Source: Candidatus Methylomirabilota bacterium
Lineage (GTDB): Bacteria; Methylomirabilota; Methylomirabilia; Methylomirabilales; Methylomirabilaceae
NCBI GenBank assembly: GCA_016200385.1
Contig: JACQEV010000111.1
Coordinates: forward strand, 1 to 8,460
DNA length: 8,460 nt
Direction: 5' to 3'
Part shown: positions 1-5,501 of the stretch, piece by piece
How the letters are laid out: every line of letters starts with the position of its first letter
Position numbering within the stretch: the stretch's first letter is position 1
Translations under genes and position numbers: made by a program
The notes under the pieces: model-generated
What the model saw: the letters and a program-made list of their open reading frames with translations, nothing else
Told to the model about the DNA's origin: nothing
Database searches by the model: none

Positions 1-88
1 CGTCACGCTCTGGGCGCTCAGCCTGAGAACGGACACTCGCGTTCATGGAATTATAAACCAATCTGGTGAATGAGCATCCGGGCGCTCT

Positions 89-1036
89 CTACGGGGCGTT
101 GAAGAAGCTGGCCACCTCGCGCTGGAAGACTCGATGCCCTTTCTGAAGATGCATCATGTGGCCGGCGTTTGGAACGACGACGTACCGCTTATACTGATTG
201 GGAAGCAGCTTGAAGAAAGGAAGGAGGCCGCCAAGGTCGGCCACGTCGTCGTATTCTCCATGGATGATCATTACGGGGACGGCCATGAGCCGGGGATTGA
301 GCATGGGCATGATGGTGACCATGTCAAGCTGAGGGCCGGTAGGCGTCTTTAGCTCGACCTGCGCGGCGGCCTGGGCATAGGTGTCTATCACGCCGGGATC
401 GTTGGCAGCAGCCGGGGTCATGGAAGAGAACCGGGGCTTCCAGCCGGCTTGAGGGATACTGACGTAGGGGTTCTTCCGGAAGGCCTCGACCTTGGGCCGT
501 CTCCGGGCGAGATCCGGGCTATCAACATGCATCTGGGCGTAGGTGATATGCTTCTCGACCTTCTCGGGATGGGCCATGACGAACATCCCGCCGTACTGTG
601 TCCCCCAGGACCAGCCGAGCAGGTTCACCTTCTGGATCCCCCGCAGTTTCAGGATGTAATCGACCACGGCGTTCAGGTCCTCGCTCGCCTGCTGGGTCGT
701 CATGTGGGCCTCGGGATGGGTCGAGCGGCCGAAGCCTCGGGTATCCAGGGCGAAGACGTCGAAACCCTCCCTCGACAGGAAGTCCATGAGACTGTACGAC
801 GGCTTCTCCGGAACCTGCAGGTCGAAGCTCTCTTTGCCGGCCGTGGCGGAGCCGTGGGCTAGGACGACGACCTTCTTGTCGGACGGAGTACTGACATATT
901 TCTCCCACACGTAGATTCGTATACCGTCATGCTCCACCCAGTGTTCCACTCCGATGACCTCCTGGGCGGCCGAAGGGACAACCAGGGCGAGGACGGAGAT
1001 GATCATGCCGAATCCTACCAAAGCTTGAAGTGTCAT
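89..1036 (-). CDS. Exported alpha/beta-hydrolase fold protein
   Basis: A 315-residue serine hydrolase of the alpha/beta-hydrolase fold, probably an esterase or lipase-like enzyme; the substrate cannot be told. Residues 1-24 look like a Sec signal peptide: a short N-terminus, a hydrophobic run (about 5-20) and a signal peptidase I-like site, PSAA before Q25, so it should act outside the cytoplasm. The fold's hallmarks are in order: the oxyanion-side HG at 61-62, the strand and turn DTRGFGRS (98-105), the nucleophile elbow GWSWG with Ser143, the acid in HGEYDD (Asp263 most likely) and the catalytic His293 in NAGH. The start is supported by a strong AAGGAGGA four bases upstream. It points away from every other gene here and appears to be a separate unit. 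Catalytic residues are seen; family membership is firm; the role is unknown. Confidence 0.88.
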   Translation of the reverse strand: MTLQALVGFGMIISVLALVVPSAAQEVIGVEHWVEHDGIRIYVWEKYVSTPSDKKVVVLAHGSATAGKESFDLQVPEKPSYSLMDFLSREGFDVFALDTRGFGRSTHPEAHMTTQQASEDLNAVVDYILKLRGIQKVNLLGWSWGTQYGGMFVMAHPEKVEKHITYAQMHVDSPDLARRRPKVEAFRKNPYVSIPQAGWKPRFSSMTPAAANDPGVIDTYAQAAAQVELKTPTGPQLDMVTIMPMLNPRLMAVPVMIIHGEYDDVADLGGLLPFFKLLPNQYKRYVVVPNAGHMMHLQKGHRVFQREVASFFNAP

Positions 1037-1040
1037 GGGT

Positions 1041-1048
1041 TCCTCCTT
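1041..1048 (-). promoter_or_regulatory. Strong Shine-Dalgarno of the hydrolase gene
   Basis: On the minus strand this reads AAGGAGGA and lies four bases before the ATG at 1036-1034. It is close to a perfect anti-16S match and fixes the start codon, so the signal peptide is part of the gene. Confidence 0.8.
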
Positions 1049-1072
1049 GATGCGGTGAACGTTTAGCTTGAA

Positions 1073-1091
1073 GCGTCACTGGGGGTGACGC
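1073..1091. promoter_or_regulatory. Small perfect hairpin upstream of the hydrolase gene
   Basis: GCGTCAC and GTGACGC form a perfect 7-bp stem around the 5-base loop TGGGG. It lies 37-55 bases upstream of the hydrolase ATG, in its leader or promoter. It could be an operator for a dimeric regulator or an mRNA stem. There is no T-run on either side, so it does not look like an intrinsic terminator. The palindrome is seen; a role is inference. Confidence 0.4.
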
Positions 1092-1576
1092 AGTTGCTCG
1101 TGAACGCCGTTTTCGCTGACAGAGTGTCGGGTCCTGTTGCCCGACGTTCCTGGACGTTGCGAAGGGCAAAGTCTCTCTGGAGGAGGAAGGCGTCAGAGGA
1201 ATATTGCGGCGTCGGGTGCAACTTGTCAAGAATTGCACTCACTCACCCCCCTTCCCCTCCCGCTCGCGCATCCCGCAGGGCGTTGGCGAGCTTGGCCGAC
1301 GTGAATGCGCGTTGGATTGGGCAAGGATCTCCCATTGGAAGAACCGTCAGTCAAGGTTTATTGTCCTAGTCCTCCCTCCAGTAGGGTTGTTCCCATCGCG
1401 CTATCGCCCGCCTCAGAGGTTTTGGTCCCTTTGCACCCCATGCGGGCGAGCTCGGTGAGGTTGTCTGGCATTCATCGTTCGCATTCGTGGGGATTGCATT
1501 TCATGCCCCGTTTTGCTATGGTCTGCCATCCCAACCCTCTAAACATCGCTATTTTCGGGTCTTAACCTATCTTCAA

Positions 1577-1604
1577 TTGAAATTTCCGCGGCCTGTGGTA
1601 AGCT
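1577..1604 (+). promoter_or_regulatory. Candidate extended -10 promoter of the exonuclease-mtaB-mtnP cluster
   Basis: A -35-like TTGAAA (1577-1582) is followed after 16 bases by TAAGCT (1599-1604), which keeps the three most conserved -10 positions and is preceded by TGG, an extended -10 element. Transcription would start near 1611, two or three bases before the ATG at 1614. No Shine-Dalgarno is visible before that ATG, so the message may be leaderless or nearly so. The TTCAATTGAA palindrome (1572-1581) overlaps the -35 and could be an operator. Motifs are seen; promoter activity is inferred. Confidence 0.42.
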
Positions 1605-1613
1605 CGTGAACCG

Positions 1614-2102
1614 ATGAAAGCCTACCTTGACATCGAGACGTCATTCGACGGGAGCATTACCGTCGTCGGCCTGCATGCTGAAGATCGAGGCATGATCCAG
1701 TTGGTCGGAGGGAAGATCAACGACCTCGCGCTCTGCAGCGCACTGGAGGGGGTGAAGACGATCTGCACGTATAACGGCAGTCGCTTCGATCTGCCGGTGA
1801 TCCGCAGGCGACTGGGGCTCGACCTGGCGAAGGAATTCCGATCCCACGATCTGATGTACGATTGCTGGCGTCATGGCCTGTTCGGCGGGCTGAAGCGAGT
1901 CGAGGAACAGCTTGGTATCTCTCGGCGTTCCAAGGGGATCGATGGCTTCGACGCCATGCGACTGTGGTCCCGATTCGAAGACGGTGGCGACGAGGAGGCG
2001 CTCGAGGTGCTCCTCACCTACAACCGGGACGATGTCTTGAACCTGCCGGTTCTCGAAGCACATCTCTCTGAGCTCGAGGCGAGATATGCGCGTCGCGATT
2101 AA
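1614..2102 (+). CDS. DEDDy 3'-5' exonuclease, YprB / RNase H-like family
   Basis: A stand-alone 162-residue exonuclease domain of the RNase H-like YprB type, expected to trim DNA or RNA 3' ends with two metal ions. The acidic motifs are visible: Exo I YLDIET (Asp6, Glu8), Exo II YNGSRFDLPVI (Asp59) and Exo III YNRDDV (Tyr136, Asp140), the Tyr marking the DEDDy subtype. SHDLMYDCW (77-85) and the GGLKRVE segment (91-97) are typical of this group. Length and order look complete. No ribosome binding site precedes the ATG; it may be translated from a nearly leaderless transcript. Its last 17 bases overlap the start of the methylthiotransferase gene, implying translational coupling and perhaps a link to RNA metabolism. 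The nucleic acid it acts on is unknown. Confidence 0.82.
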   Translation: MKAYLDIETSFDGSITVVGLHAEDRGMIQLVGGKINDLALCSALEGVKTICTYNGSRFDLPVIRRRLGLDLAKEFRSHDLMYDCWRHGLFGGLKRVEEQLGISRRSKGIDGFDAMRLWSRFEDGGDEEALEVLLTYNRDDVLNLPVLEAHLSELEARYARRD

Positions 2103-3333
2103 GACGTTGGGGTGCCGCCAGAACCAGTATGAGAGCGATGCCTTGCAAGAGGCGCTGCGTGGTGACGGGCACATCGTGGTCAGTCCCGATGAAGAGGCCG
2201 ACCTCTTTGTCATCAATACCTGCACCGTGACGAAGGAGGCCGACGCCGATTCGAGACAGATGATCCGGCGGGCAGTCCGGCGCAACCCGTCAGCCCGTGT
2301 AGTCGTCACTGGCTGTTACGCCCAGGTTGCGCCCAGGGAGATCGGAGTGATCCCGGGCGTCGATCTGATCGCGGGCAACGCCGAGAAGGCACGACTTCCC
2401 AAGATGATCCAGGGCCTCGGGGAGAAAGGCCCGCCCCTGATCGCGGTCAGCGATATCCAGCAGGCGAGGACCTTCGAGCCCCTTCCGCCGCCAGTTGGGG
2501 CCTCTCGAAGCCGGGCGTTTCTCAAGGTCCAGGACGGCTGTAACTACCGCTGCACTTTCTGTATCATCCCCGAGACCCGCGGACCCAACCGGAGCCAGCC
2601 GAGGGCAGCCGCGCTGGGTGACTTGAAGGCCCTTGTGGACGCCGGGTATCCGGAAGTCGTCCTGACCGGGATCCACCTGGGAACGTATGGCCGCGATCTG
2701 CCGATTCGAAGTTCAATCGCAGCATTGGTCGCGGAGATGCTGGAGGTGGCCGCGCCAGCGAGGATCCGTCTGAGCTCGCTTGACCCGCATGAGGTGAAGG
2801 AGGATTTGATCGGCCTCTTCGACCGCTTCGGGAATCTTTGTCGGCACCTGCACCTGCCGCTGCAGAGTGGCGTCCCGGGGATCGCCATAGGGACCGATGT
2901 CATCGTCGGATTTCCTGGCGAGAGGGAGGCGGAGTTCGAGAACACCCACCGGCTCCTCGAGCGCCTGCCTATCGCTTATCTCCATGTCTTCAGCTACTCG
3001 CAGCGCGAGGGAACTGTCGCGGCGTCATTGCCGGACCAGGTTCCCAAGGCTGTAAGGGCGGCGCGGAGCTTCGCCCTCCGATCGTTGAGTGAAAGGAAAT
3101 GGCATGAGTTTCGAAGTTCACAGGTCGGGCAGCCACTCACGGCTGTCGTCCTCGACAGGCGGGATGCGCGGAGGAGACGGCTTGATGCGCTGACTGACAA
3201 CTATATTACGGTTGCCCTCGATTCTGCTGAAGGGTTCGGTGGTCGCGTGGTCGATCTCACCATCGAGTCCGTGACCGAACGGCAGACGCTTGGTCGATTG
3301 AGTTCGCTGGAGGGAAAATGGTCGAGGGCCTGA
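2086..3333 (+). CDS. mtaB: tRNA (t6A37) methylthiotransferase MtaB-type, with an apparent internal deletion
   Basis: A radical-SAM methylthiotransferase of the MiaB/RimO/MtaB family, expected to convert t6A37 to ms2t6A in ANN-decoding tRNAs. The N-terminal UPF0004 domain has its three cluster cysteines: Cys10 (LGCRQNQYESD), Cys46 (NTCTVT) and Cys77 (TGCYAQ). The radical-SAM CxxxCxxC is Cys152, Cys156, Cys159 in DGCNYRCTFC, followed by PETRGPNRS, TGIHLGTYG and RLSSLDPHEV. The C-terminus resembles a TRAM domain (LTDNYITV). TLGCRQNQYESD and CxxxCxxC favour MtaB over MiaB. Oddity: HLHLPLQSG (to Gly262) runs directly into VPGIAIGTDVIVGFPGE, whereas relatives have about 27 residues here (the S-D-x-V-L-x-x-M-x-R-x-Y-T segment). 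At 415 residues the protein is short accordingly. The gene overlaps both neighbours (17 and 16 nt). Family call firm; activity of this form doubtful. Confidence 0.85.
   Translation: MRVAIKTLGCRQNQYESDALQEALRGDGHIVVSPDEEADLFVINTCTVTKEADADSRQMIRRAVRRNPSARVVVTGCYAQVAPREIGVIPGVDLIAGNAEKARLPKMIQGLGEKGPPLIAVSDIQQARTFEPLPPPVGASRSRAFLKVQDGCNYRCTFCIIPETRGPNRSQPRAAALGDLKALVDAGYPEVVLTGIHLGTYGRDLPIRSSIAALVAEMLEVAAPARIRLSSLDPHEVKEDLIGLFDRFGNLCRHLHLPLQSGVPGIAIGTDVIVGFPGEREAEFENTHRLLERLPIAYLHVFSYSQREGTVAASLPDQVPKAVRAARSFALRSLSERKWHEFRSSQVGQPLTAVVLDRRDARRRRLDALTDNYITVALDSAEGFGGRVVDLTIESVTERQTLGRLSSLEGKWSRA
3309..3314 (+). promoter_or_regulatory. Ribosome binding site of mtnP inside the end of mtaB
   Basis: GGAGGG lies three bases before the ATG at 3318, within the last codons of mtaB. 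It supports the overlapping start and translational coupling. Confidence 0.6.
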
Positions 3334-4184
3334 TCGGTATCATCGGCGGGAGTGGGCTCTACGAGATGGAGGGCCTCGAGTCGATCGAGGAGCGGCGGGT
3401 CGAAACACCCTTTGGGTCGCCGTCGGACGCCTACATTACAGGACTCCTGAAAGGGCGACGGGTGGCGTTTCTGCCGCGGCATGGACGGGGTCACCGCCTG
3501 ATGCCATCGGAGCTGAACTATCGGGCGAATATCTTCGGGTTCAAACTGTTGGGGGCGGAGTGGGTCATCTCCGCCTCGGCGGTAGGCAGCATGAGGGAGG
3601 ACCTTCCTCCCCTGGACATTGTCATTCCTGATCAGTTCTTCGATCGGACGCGGGGGAGGCCCAGCACGTTCTTCGGTAACGGCCTCGTGGCCCACGTCAG
3701 CTTCGCTGACCCCACCTGCCCGGTCCTGGGGCACAGGTTATTTGCGGCCGGTCAGGCCGTCGGAGCCCGCATCCATCAGGGTGGAACGTACCTCTGCATC
3801 GAGGGGCCGCAGTTCTCGACCAGGGCCGAGTCTCGGATCTATCGAAGCTGGGGGGTGGATATCATCGGGATGACCAATCTGCAAGAGGCGAAACTCTGCC
3901 GGGAGGCAGAGATCTGCTATGCGACCCTGGCCTTAGTGACCGATTATGATGTCTGGCACGAGACGGAGGAGGATGTGTCTGTCGAAGCCGTCGTGGCGAT
4001 CCTGAAGCAGAACGCCGAAACGGCCAAGGCCATCATCAAGACCGCTGTGTCGTCGTTCACGATCGGCAGAGAAGACTGCGCGTGCTCCAGTGCGTTGAGG
4101 GATGCTGTCATCACCGCTCGCAACGCAATCCCTCCAGACGTCCGGGAACGGCTGCGACCGATCATCGGGAAGTATGTCAAATAA
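3318..4184 (+). CDS. mtnP: S-methyl-5'-thioadenosine phosphorylase
   Basis: A 288-residue purine nucleoside phosphorylase-fold enzyme (PNP/MTAP family 2). It cleaves methylthioadenosine with phosphate to adenine and methylthioribose-1-phosphate; family members often also accept 5'-deoxyadenosine. Seen in order: GIIGGSGLYE (7-16, phosphate loop), LPRHGRGH (52-59), SASAVGSM (85-92), PDQFFDRTRGRPSTFF (104-119), IEGPQFSTRAES (161-172), IGMTNLQEAKL (183-193) with Met185, and the base-recognition TDYD (Asp209, Asp211). The two Asp indicate 6-aminopurine preference, as in MTAP rather than guanosine-type PNP. A CAC pair (Cys254, Cys256) matches the CxC seen near the C-terminus of many of these enzymes. 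Length is normal and nothing is missing. Its start overlaps the end of mtaB by 16 nt; a hairpin repeat begins at its stop codon. Confidence 0.93.
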   Translation: MVEGLIGIIGGSGLYEMEGLESIEERRVETPFGSPSDAYITGLLKGRRVAFLPRHGRGHRLMPSELNYRANIFGFKLLGAEWVISASAVGSMREDLPPLDIVIPDQFFDRTRGRPSTFFGNGLVAHVSFADPTCPVLGHRLFAAGQAVGARIHQGGTYLCIEGPQFSTRAESRIYRSWGVDIIGMTNLQEAKLCREAEICYATLALVTDYDVWHETEEDVSVEAVVAILKQNAETAKAIIKTAVSSFTIGREDCACSSALRDAVITARNAIPPDVRERLRPIIGKYVK

Positions 4185-4268
4185 CGTTTCGAGTTTCGAG
4201 TTGCGGGTTTCGAGTTGAAGGGAAGTGTCCCTTAACTAACACGAAACGCGAGACCCGAAACTCGAAAC
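4184..4268. repeat. GTTTCGAG-type imperfect inverted repeat, copy 1
   Basis: The left arm is built of GTTTCGAG-like units (from 4186) and the right arm ends with the complement (CTCGAAAC at 4261-4268). The arms of roughly 40 bases pair imperfectly and close on a perfect AAGGGA / TCCCTT stem (4218-4223, 4228-4233) with loop AGTG. It begins at the last base of the mtnP stop and ends 12 bases before the kinase ATG. The RNA would fold into a long hairpin in either direction. With no T-run it is a REP-like element or attenuator rather than a classical terminator. A related copy starts at 8363. Structure seen; function inferred. Confidence 0.75.
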
Positions 4269-4280
4269 TGCGGAGCGGAC

Positions 4281-5189
4281 ATGAGTATCCTGGTCGTCGG
4301 ATCGGTCGCGCTCGACTCCGTGCAGACCCCCTTCGGTAGTGCGAAGGAGGTGCTTGGGGGGTCCGCCACGTACTTCTCGGCGGCGGCCAGCTTCTTTGCC
4401 GATGTCCGGGTTGTGGCCGTGGTGGGGGACGACTTCCCGGAGGAGCACCTCGCATTCCTGAAGCGCAGGTCGATCGACCTTCAGGGTCTGCAGAGAGTGC
4501 CCGGGCGGACCTTCCGGTGGGCAGGCGAGTACGGATTCGATCTGAATGATGCCCGAACGCTCGAGACCCAGCTCAATGTGTTTGCCGAGTTCCGACCCGA
4601 GATCCCGGAGGCGTACAAAGAGAGCGAACTGGTCTTCCTCGGGAACATCGACCCGGATCTGCAGCGACAGGTTCTCCGGCAGGTGCGCTCGCCGAAGCTG
4701 GTGGCGGCCGATACGATGAACTTCTGGATCGACCGTAAGCTCGAGGCGCTCCGAGAGACCTTGAAGTCAGTGGATGTCCTCCTGATCAACGACGCCGAGA
4801 CCCGTCAGCTCGCCGGGGAGCCGAACCTGGTCCGGGCGGCCCGGAAGATCCTCGACTGGGGGCCGACCTCGCTGGTGATCAAGCGGGGGGAATATGGCGC
4901 GTTGATGGTCCGCGAAGACGGTTGGTTTGCGGCCCCGGGCATCCCACTTGATTCGGTATTTGACCCGACAGGAGCCGGGGACTGCTTTGCCGGCGGCTTC
5001 ATCGGGTATCTCGCCAACACGATGAATTTCGAGGACGCCAACATCCGGAAGGCGATCGTGATGGGATCAGTGATGGCCTCTTTTAACGTCGAGGCCTTTT
5101 CGCTTGATCGCCTGCGACGACTCACCTATCCCGAAATCGAGGCGAGGTACAAAGCGTTTAAGCGCCTGGCCCAGTTCGAAGACCTCTAA
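4281..5189 (+). CDS. PfkB-family (ribokinase-like) carbohydrate or nucleoside kinase
   Basis: A 302-residue ATP-dependent kinase of the PfkB/ribokinase fold. Hallmarks: the N-terminal MSILVVGSVALDSV strand, signature 1 around GGSATYFSAAASFF (26-39), VVGDDF (47-52), the NDAE Mg-site motif (Asn170, Glu173), VIKRGEYGAL (199-208), and signature 2 DPTGAGDCFAGGF (228-240) with the anion-hole GAGD and catalytic base Asp234. Length is normal and the protein looks intact. The substrate cannot be read from sequence. Lying downstream of the methylthioadenosine phosphorylase, it may phosphorylate a sugar or nucleoside from that pathway, but the classical methylthioribose kinase MtnK belongs to another fold, so this is inference only. 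The ATG at 4281 has GGAG at 4272-4275, directly after the hairpin repeat. The repeat may tune its expression relative to mtnP. Confidence 0.88.
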   Translation: MSILVVGSVALDSVQTPFGSAKEVLGGSATYFSAAASFFADVRVVAVVGDDFPEEHLAFLKRRSIDLQGLQRVPGRTFRWAGEYGFDLNDARTLETQLNVFAEFRPEIPEAYKESELVFLGNIDPDLQRQVLRQVRSPKLVAADTMNFWIDRKLEALRETLKSVDVLLINDAETRQLAGEPNLVRAARKILDWGPTSLVIKRGEYGALMVREDGWFAAPGIPLDSVFDPTGAGDCFAGGFIGYLANTMNFEDANIRKAIVMGSVMASFNVEAFSLDRLRRLTYPEIEARYKAFKRLAQFEDL

Positions 5190-5317
5190 GTGGTCTCGAA
5201 TGCCATGTATCTTTTTCGGTTGTCACTGCGCTGAGCTTCGTGGTAAGGTCGGCGAGCGTTCGCCATGTCGGTTCCGTATCAGTCGGTCTTCGTTATCCAA
5301 GCCCACACTGCCCAGAA

Positions 5318-5409
5318 AATCCCCCTCCCCTTTGTAAGGGGAGGCCGGGTGGGGTAGATCCGAAGCCACTCTACCTCCCCTGGCCCCCCCCTTATAAAGG
5401 AGGGGAACC
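5318..5409. repeat. C/G-rich inverted repeat made of two hairpins (REP/MITE-like)
   Basis: The left half has a perfect 9-bp stem, CCTCCCCTT (5324-5332) with AAGGGGAGG (5336-5344), around loop TGT. The right half has a 9-bp stem with one mismatch (5385-5393 with 5397-5405) around ATA. The halves are also mirror images: GGTAGA (5353-5358) pairs TCTACC (5370-5375), and the reverse complement of the right half aligns along the left half with small gaps. This is the build of a short non-coding interspersed element. It has no ORF, and it does not resemble the GTTTCGAG-type repeat elsewhere in this window. Confidence 0.72.
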
Positions 5410-5451
5410 AGGACGGCAGATGACAACGTAATCGAGGTTGGCTTACCGCGC

Positions 5452-5460
5452 TGCTATGAA
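5452..5460 (+). promoter_or_regulatory. Weak candidate extended -10 for the carboxylase genes
   Basis: TGCTATGAA has a TGn extension followed by a -10-like TATGAA about 40 bases before the ATG at 5502. No properly spaced -35 is seen. It is the best candidate in this gap, but weak. Confidence 0.22.
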
Positions 5461-5490
5461 TCGCACTGCTCATGATAGATGAGATGAGAG

Positions 5491-5496
5491 GGGGAG
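5491..5496 (+). promoter_or_regulatory. Ribosome binding site that decides the carboxyltransferase start
   Basis: GGGGAG sits five bases before the ATG at 5502. In-frame ATGs at 5472 and 5484 lack such a site and would add residues unlike the family, so 5502 is chosen. Confidence 0.7.
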
Positions 5497-5501
5497 AAGG
5501 T

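Larger units (their letters stand above)
1049..1613. other. Long divergent intergenic region, no convincing gene
   Basis: This stretch separates the minus-strand hydrolase from the plus-strand cluster. The open frames in it have unlikely compositions and no recognisable motif, so I call no gene. It holds the 7-bp-stem hairpin listed separately, a second hairpin with GTCGGG (1126-1131) pairing CCCGAC (1140-1145), a pyrimidine-rich tract around 1240-1265, and an AT-richer end from about 1540 containing the palindrome TTCAATTGAA (1572-1581) and the likely promoter. I see no clear sigma-70 promoter for the hydrolase on the minus strand. Confidence 0.5.
5190..5501. other. Intergenic region between the kinase and carboxylase genes
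   Basis: No gene is supported in these 312 bases. They contain a small hairpin, GGCGA (5251-5255) pairing TCGCC (5260-5264), without a T-run; the C/G-rich inverted repeat at 5318-5409; a weak candidate promoter near 5452-5460; and the strong ribosome binding site of the carboxyltransferase. The hairpins could separate the two transcription units, but no clear intrinsic terminator follows the kinase stop. Confidence 0.5.

Noticed and set aside
1..55. Minus-strand TATAAT (55-50) followed by an ATG (46-44) and an open frame to the window edge
   Set aside because: The ATG would lie upstream of or at the predicted transcription start, there is no ribosome binding site or clear -35, and the 15 or so residues resemble nothing.
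449..862. Plus-strand open frame of 137 codons
   Set aside because: It is the antisense of the alpha/beta hydrolase, whose motifs and ribosome binding site are convincing; the plus-strand translation has no family features.
1085..1565. Overlapping plus-strand open frames of 84-94 codons in the divergent intergenic region
   Set aside because: Pro/Ser/Arg-rich translations without motifs, no ribosome binding sites, and several frames open at once, as expected by chance at high GC.
1641..2309. Minus-strand open frame of 222 codons opposite the exonuclease and mtaB start
   Set aside because: Antisense to two genes with clear catalytic motifs; composition is not protein-like.
3318..4184. Possible loss inside mtnP similar to the three shortened genes
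   Set aside because: All family motifs are present with normal spacing and normal length; the PfkB kinase and exonuclease also look complete.
4218..4233. Intrinsic terminator after mtnP
   Set aside because: The AAGGGA/TCCCTT stem is short and is followed by AACTAAC, not a T-run; it is better seen as the tip of the larger inverted repeat.
5324..5405. CRISPR-like repeats
   Set aside because: The repeated pieces are inverted palindromic halves, not regularly spaced direct repeats with unique spacers, and no cas genes are present.
5472..5501. Upstream ATGs (5472 and 5484) as carboxyltransferase start
   Set aside because: They lack a ribosome binding site, whereas 5502 has GGGGAG at ideal spacing and begins the family-like sequence.
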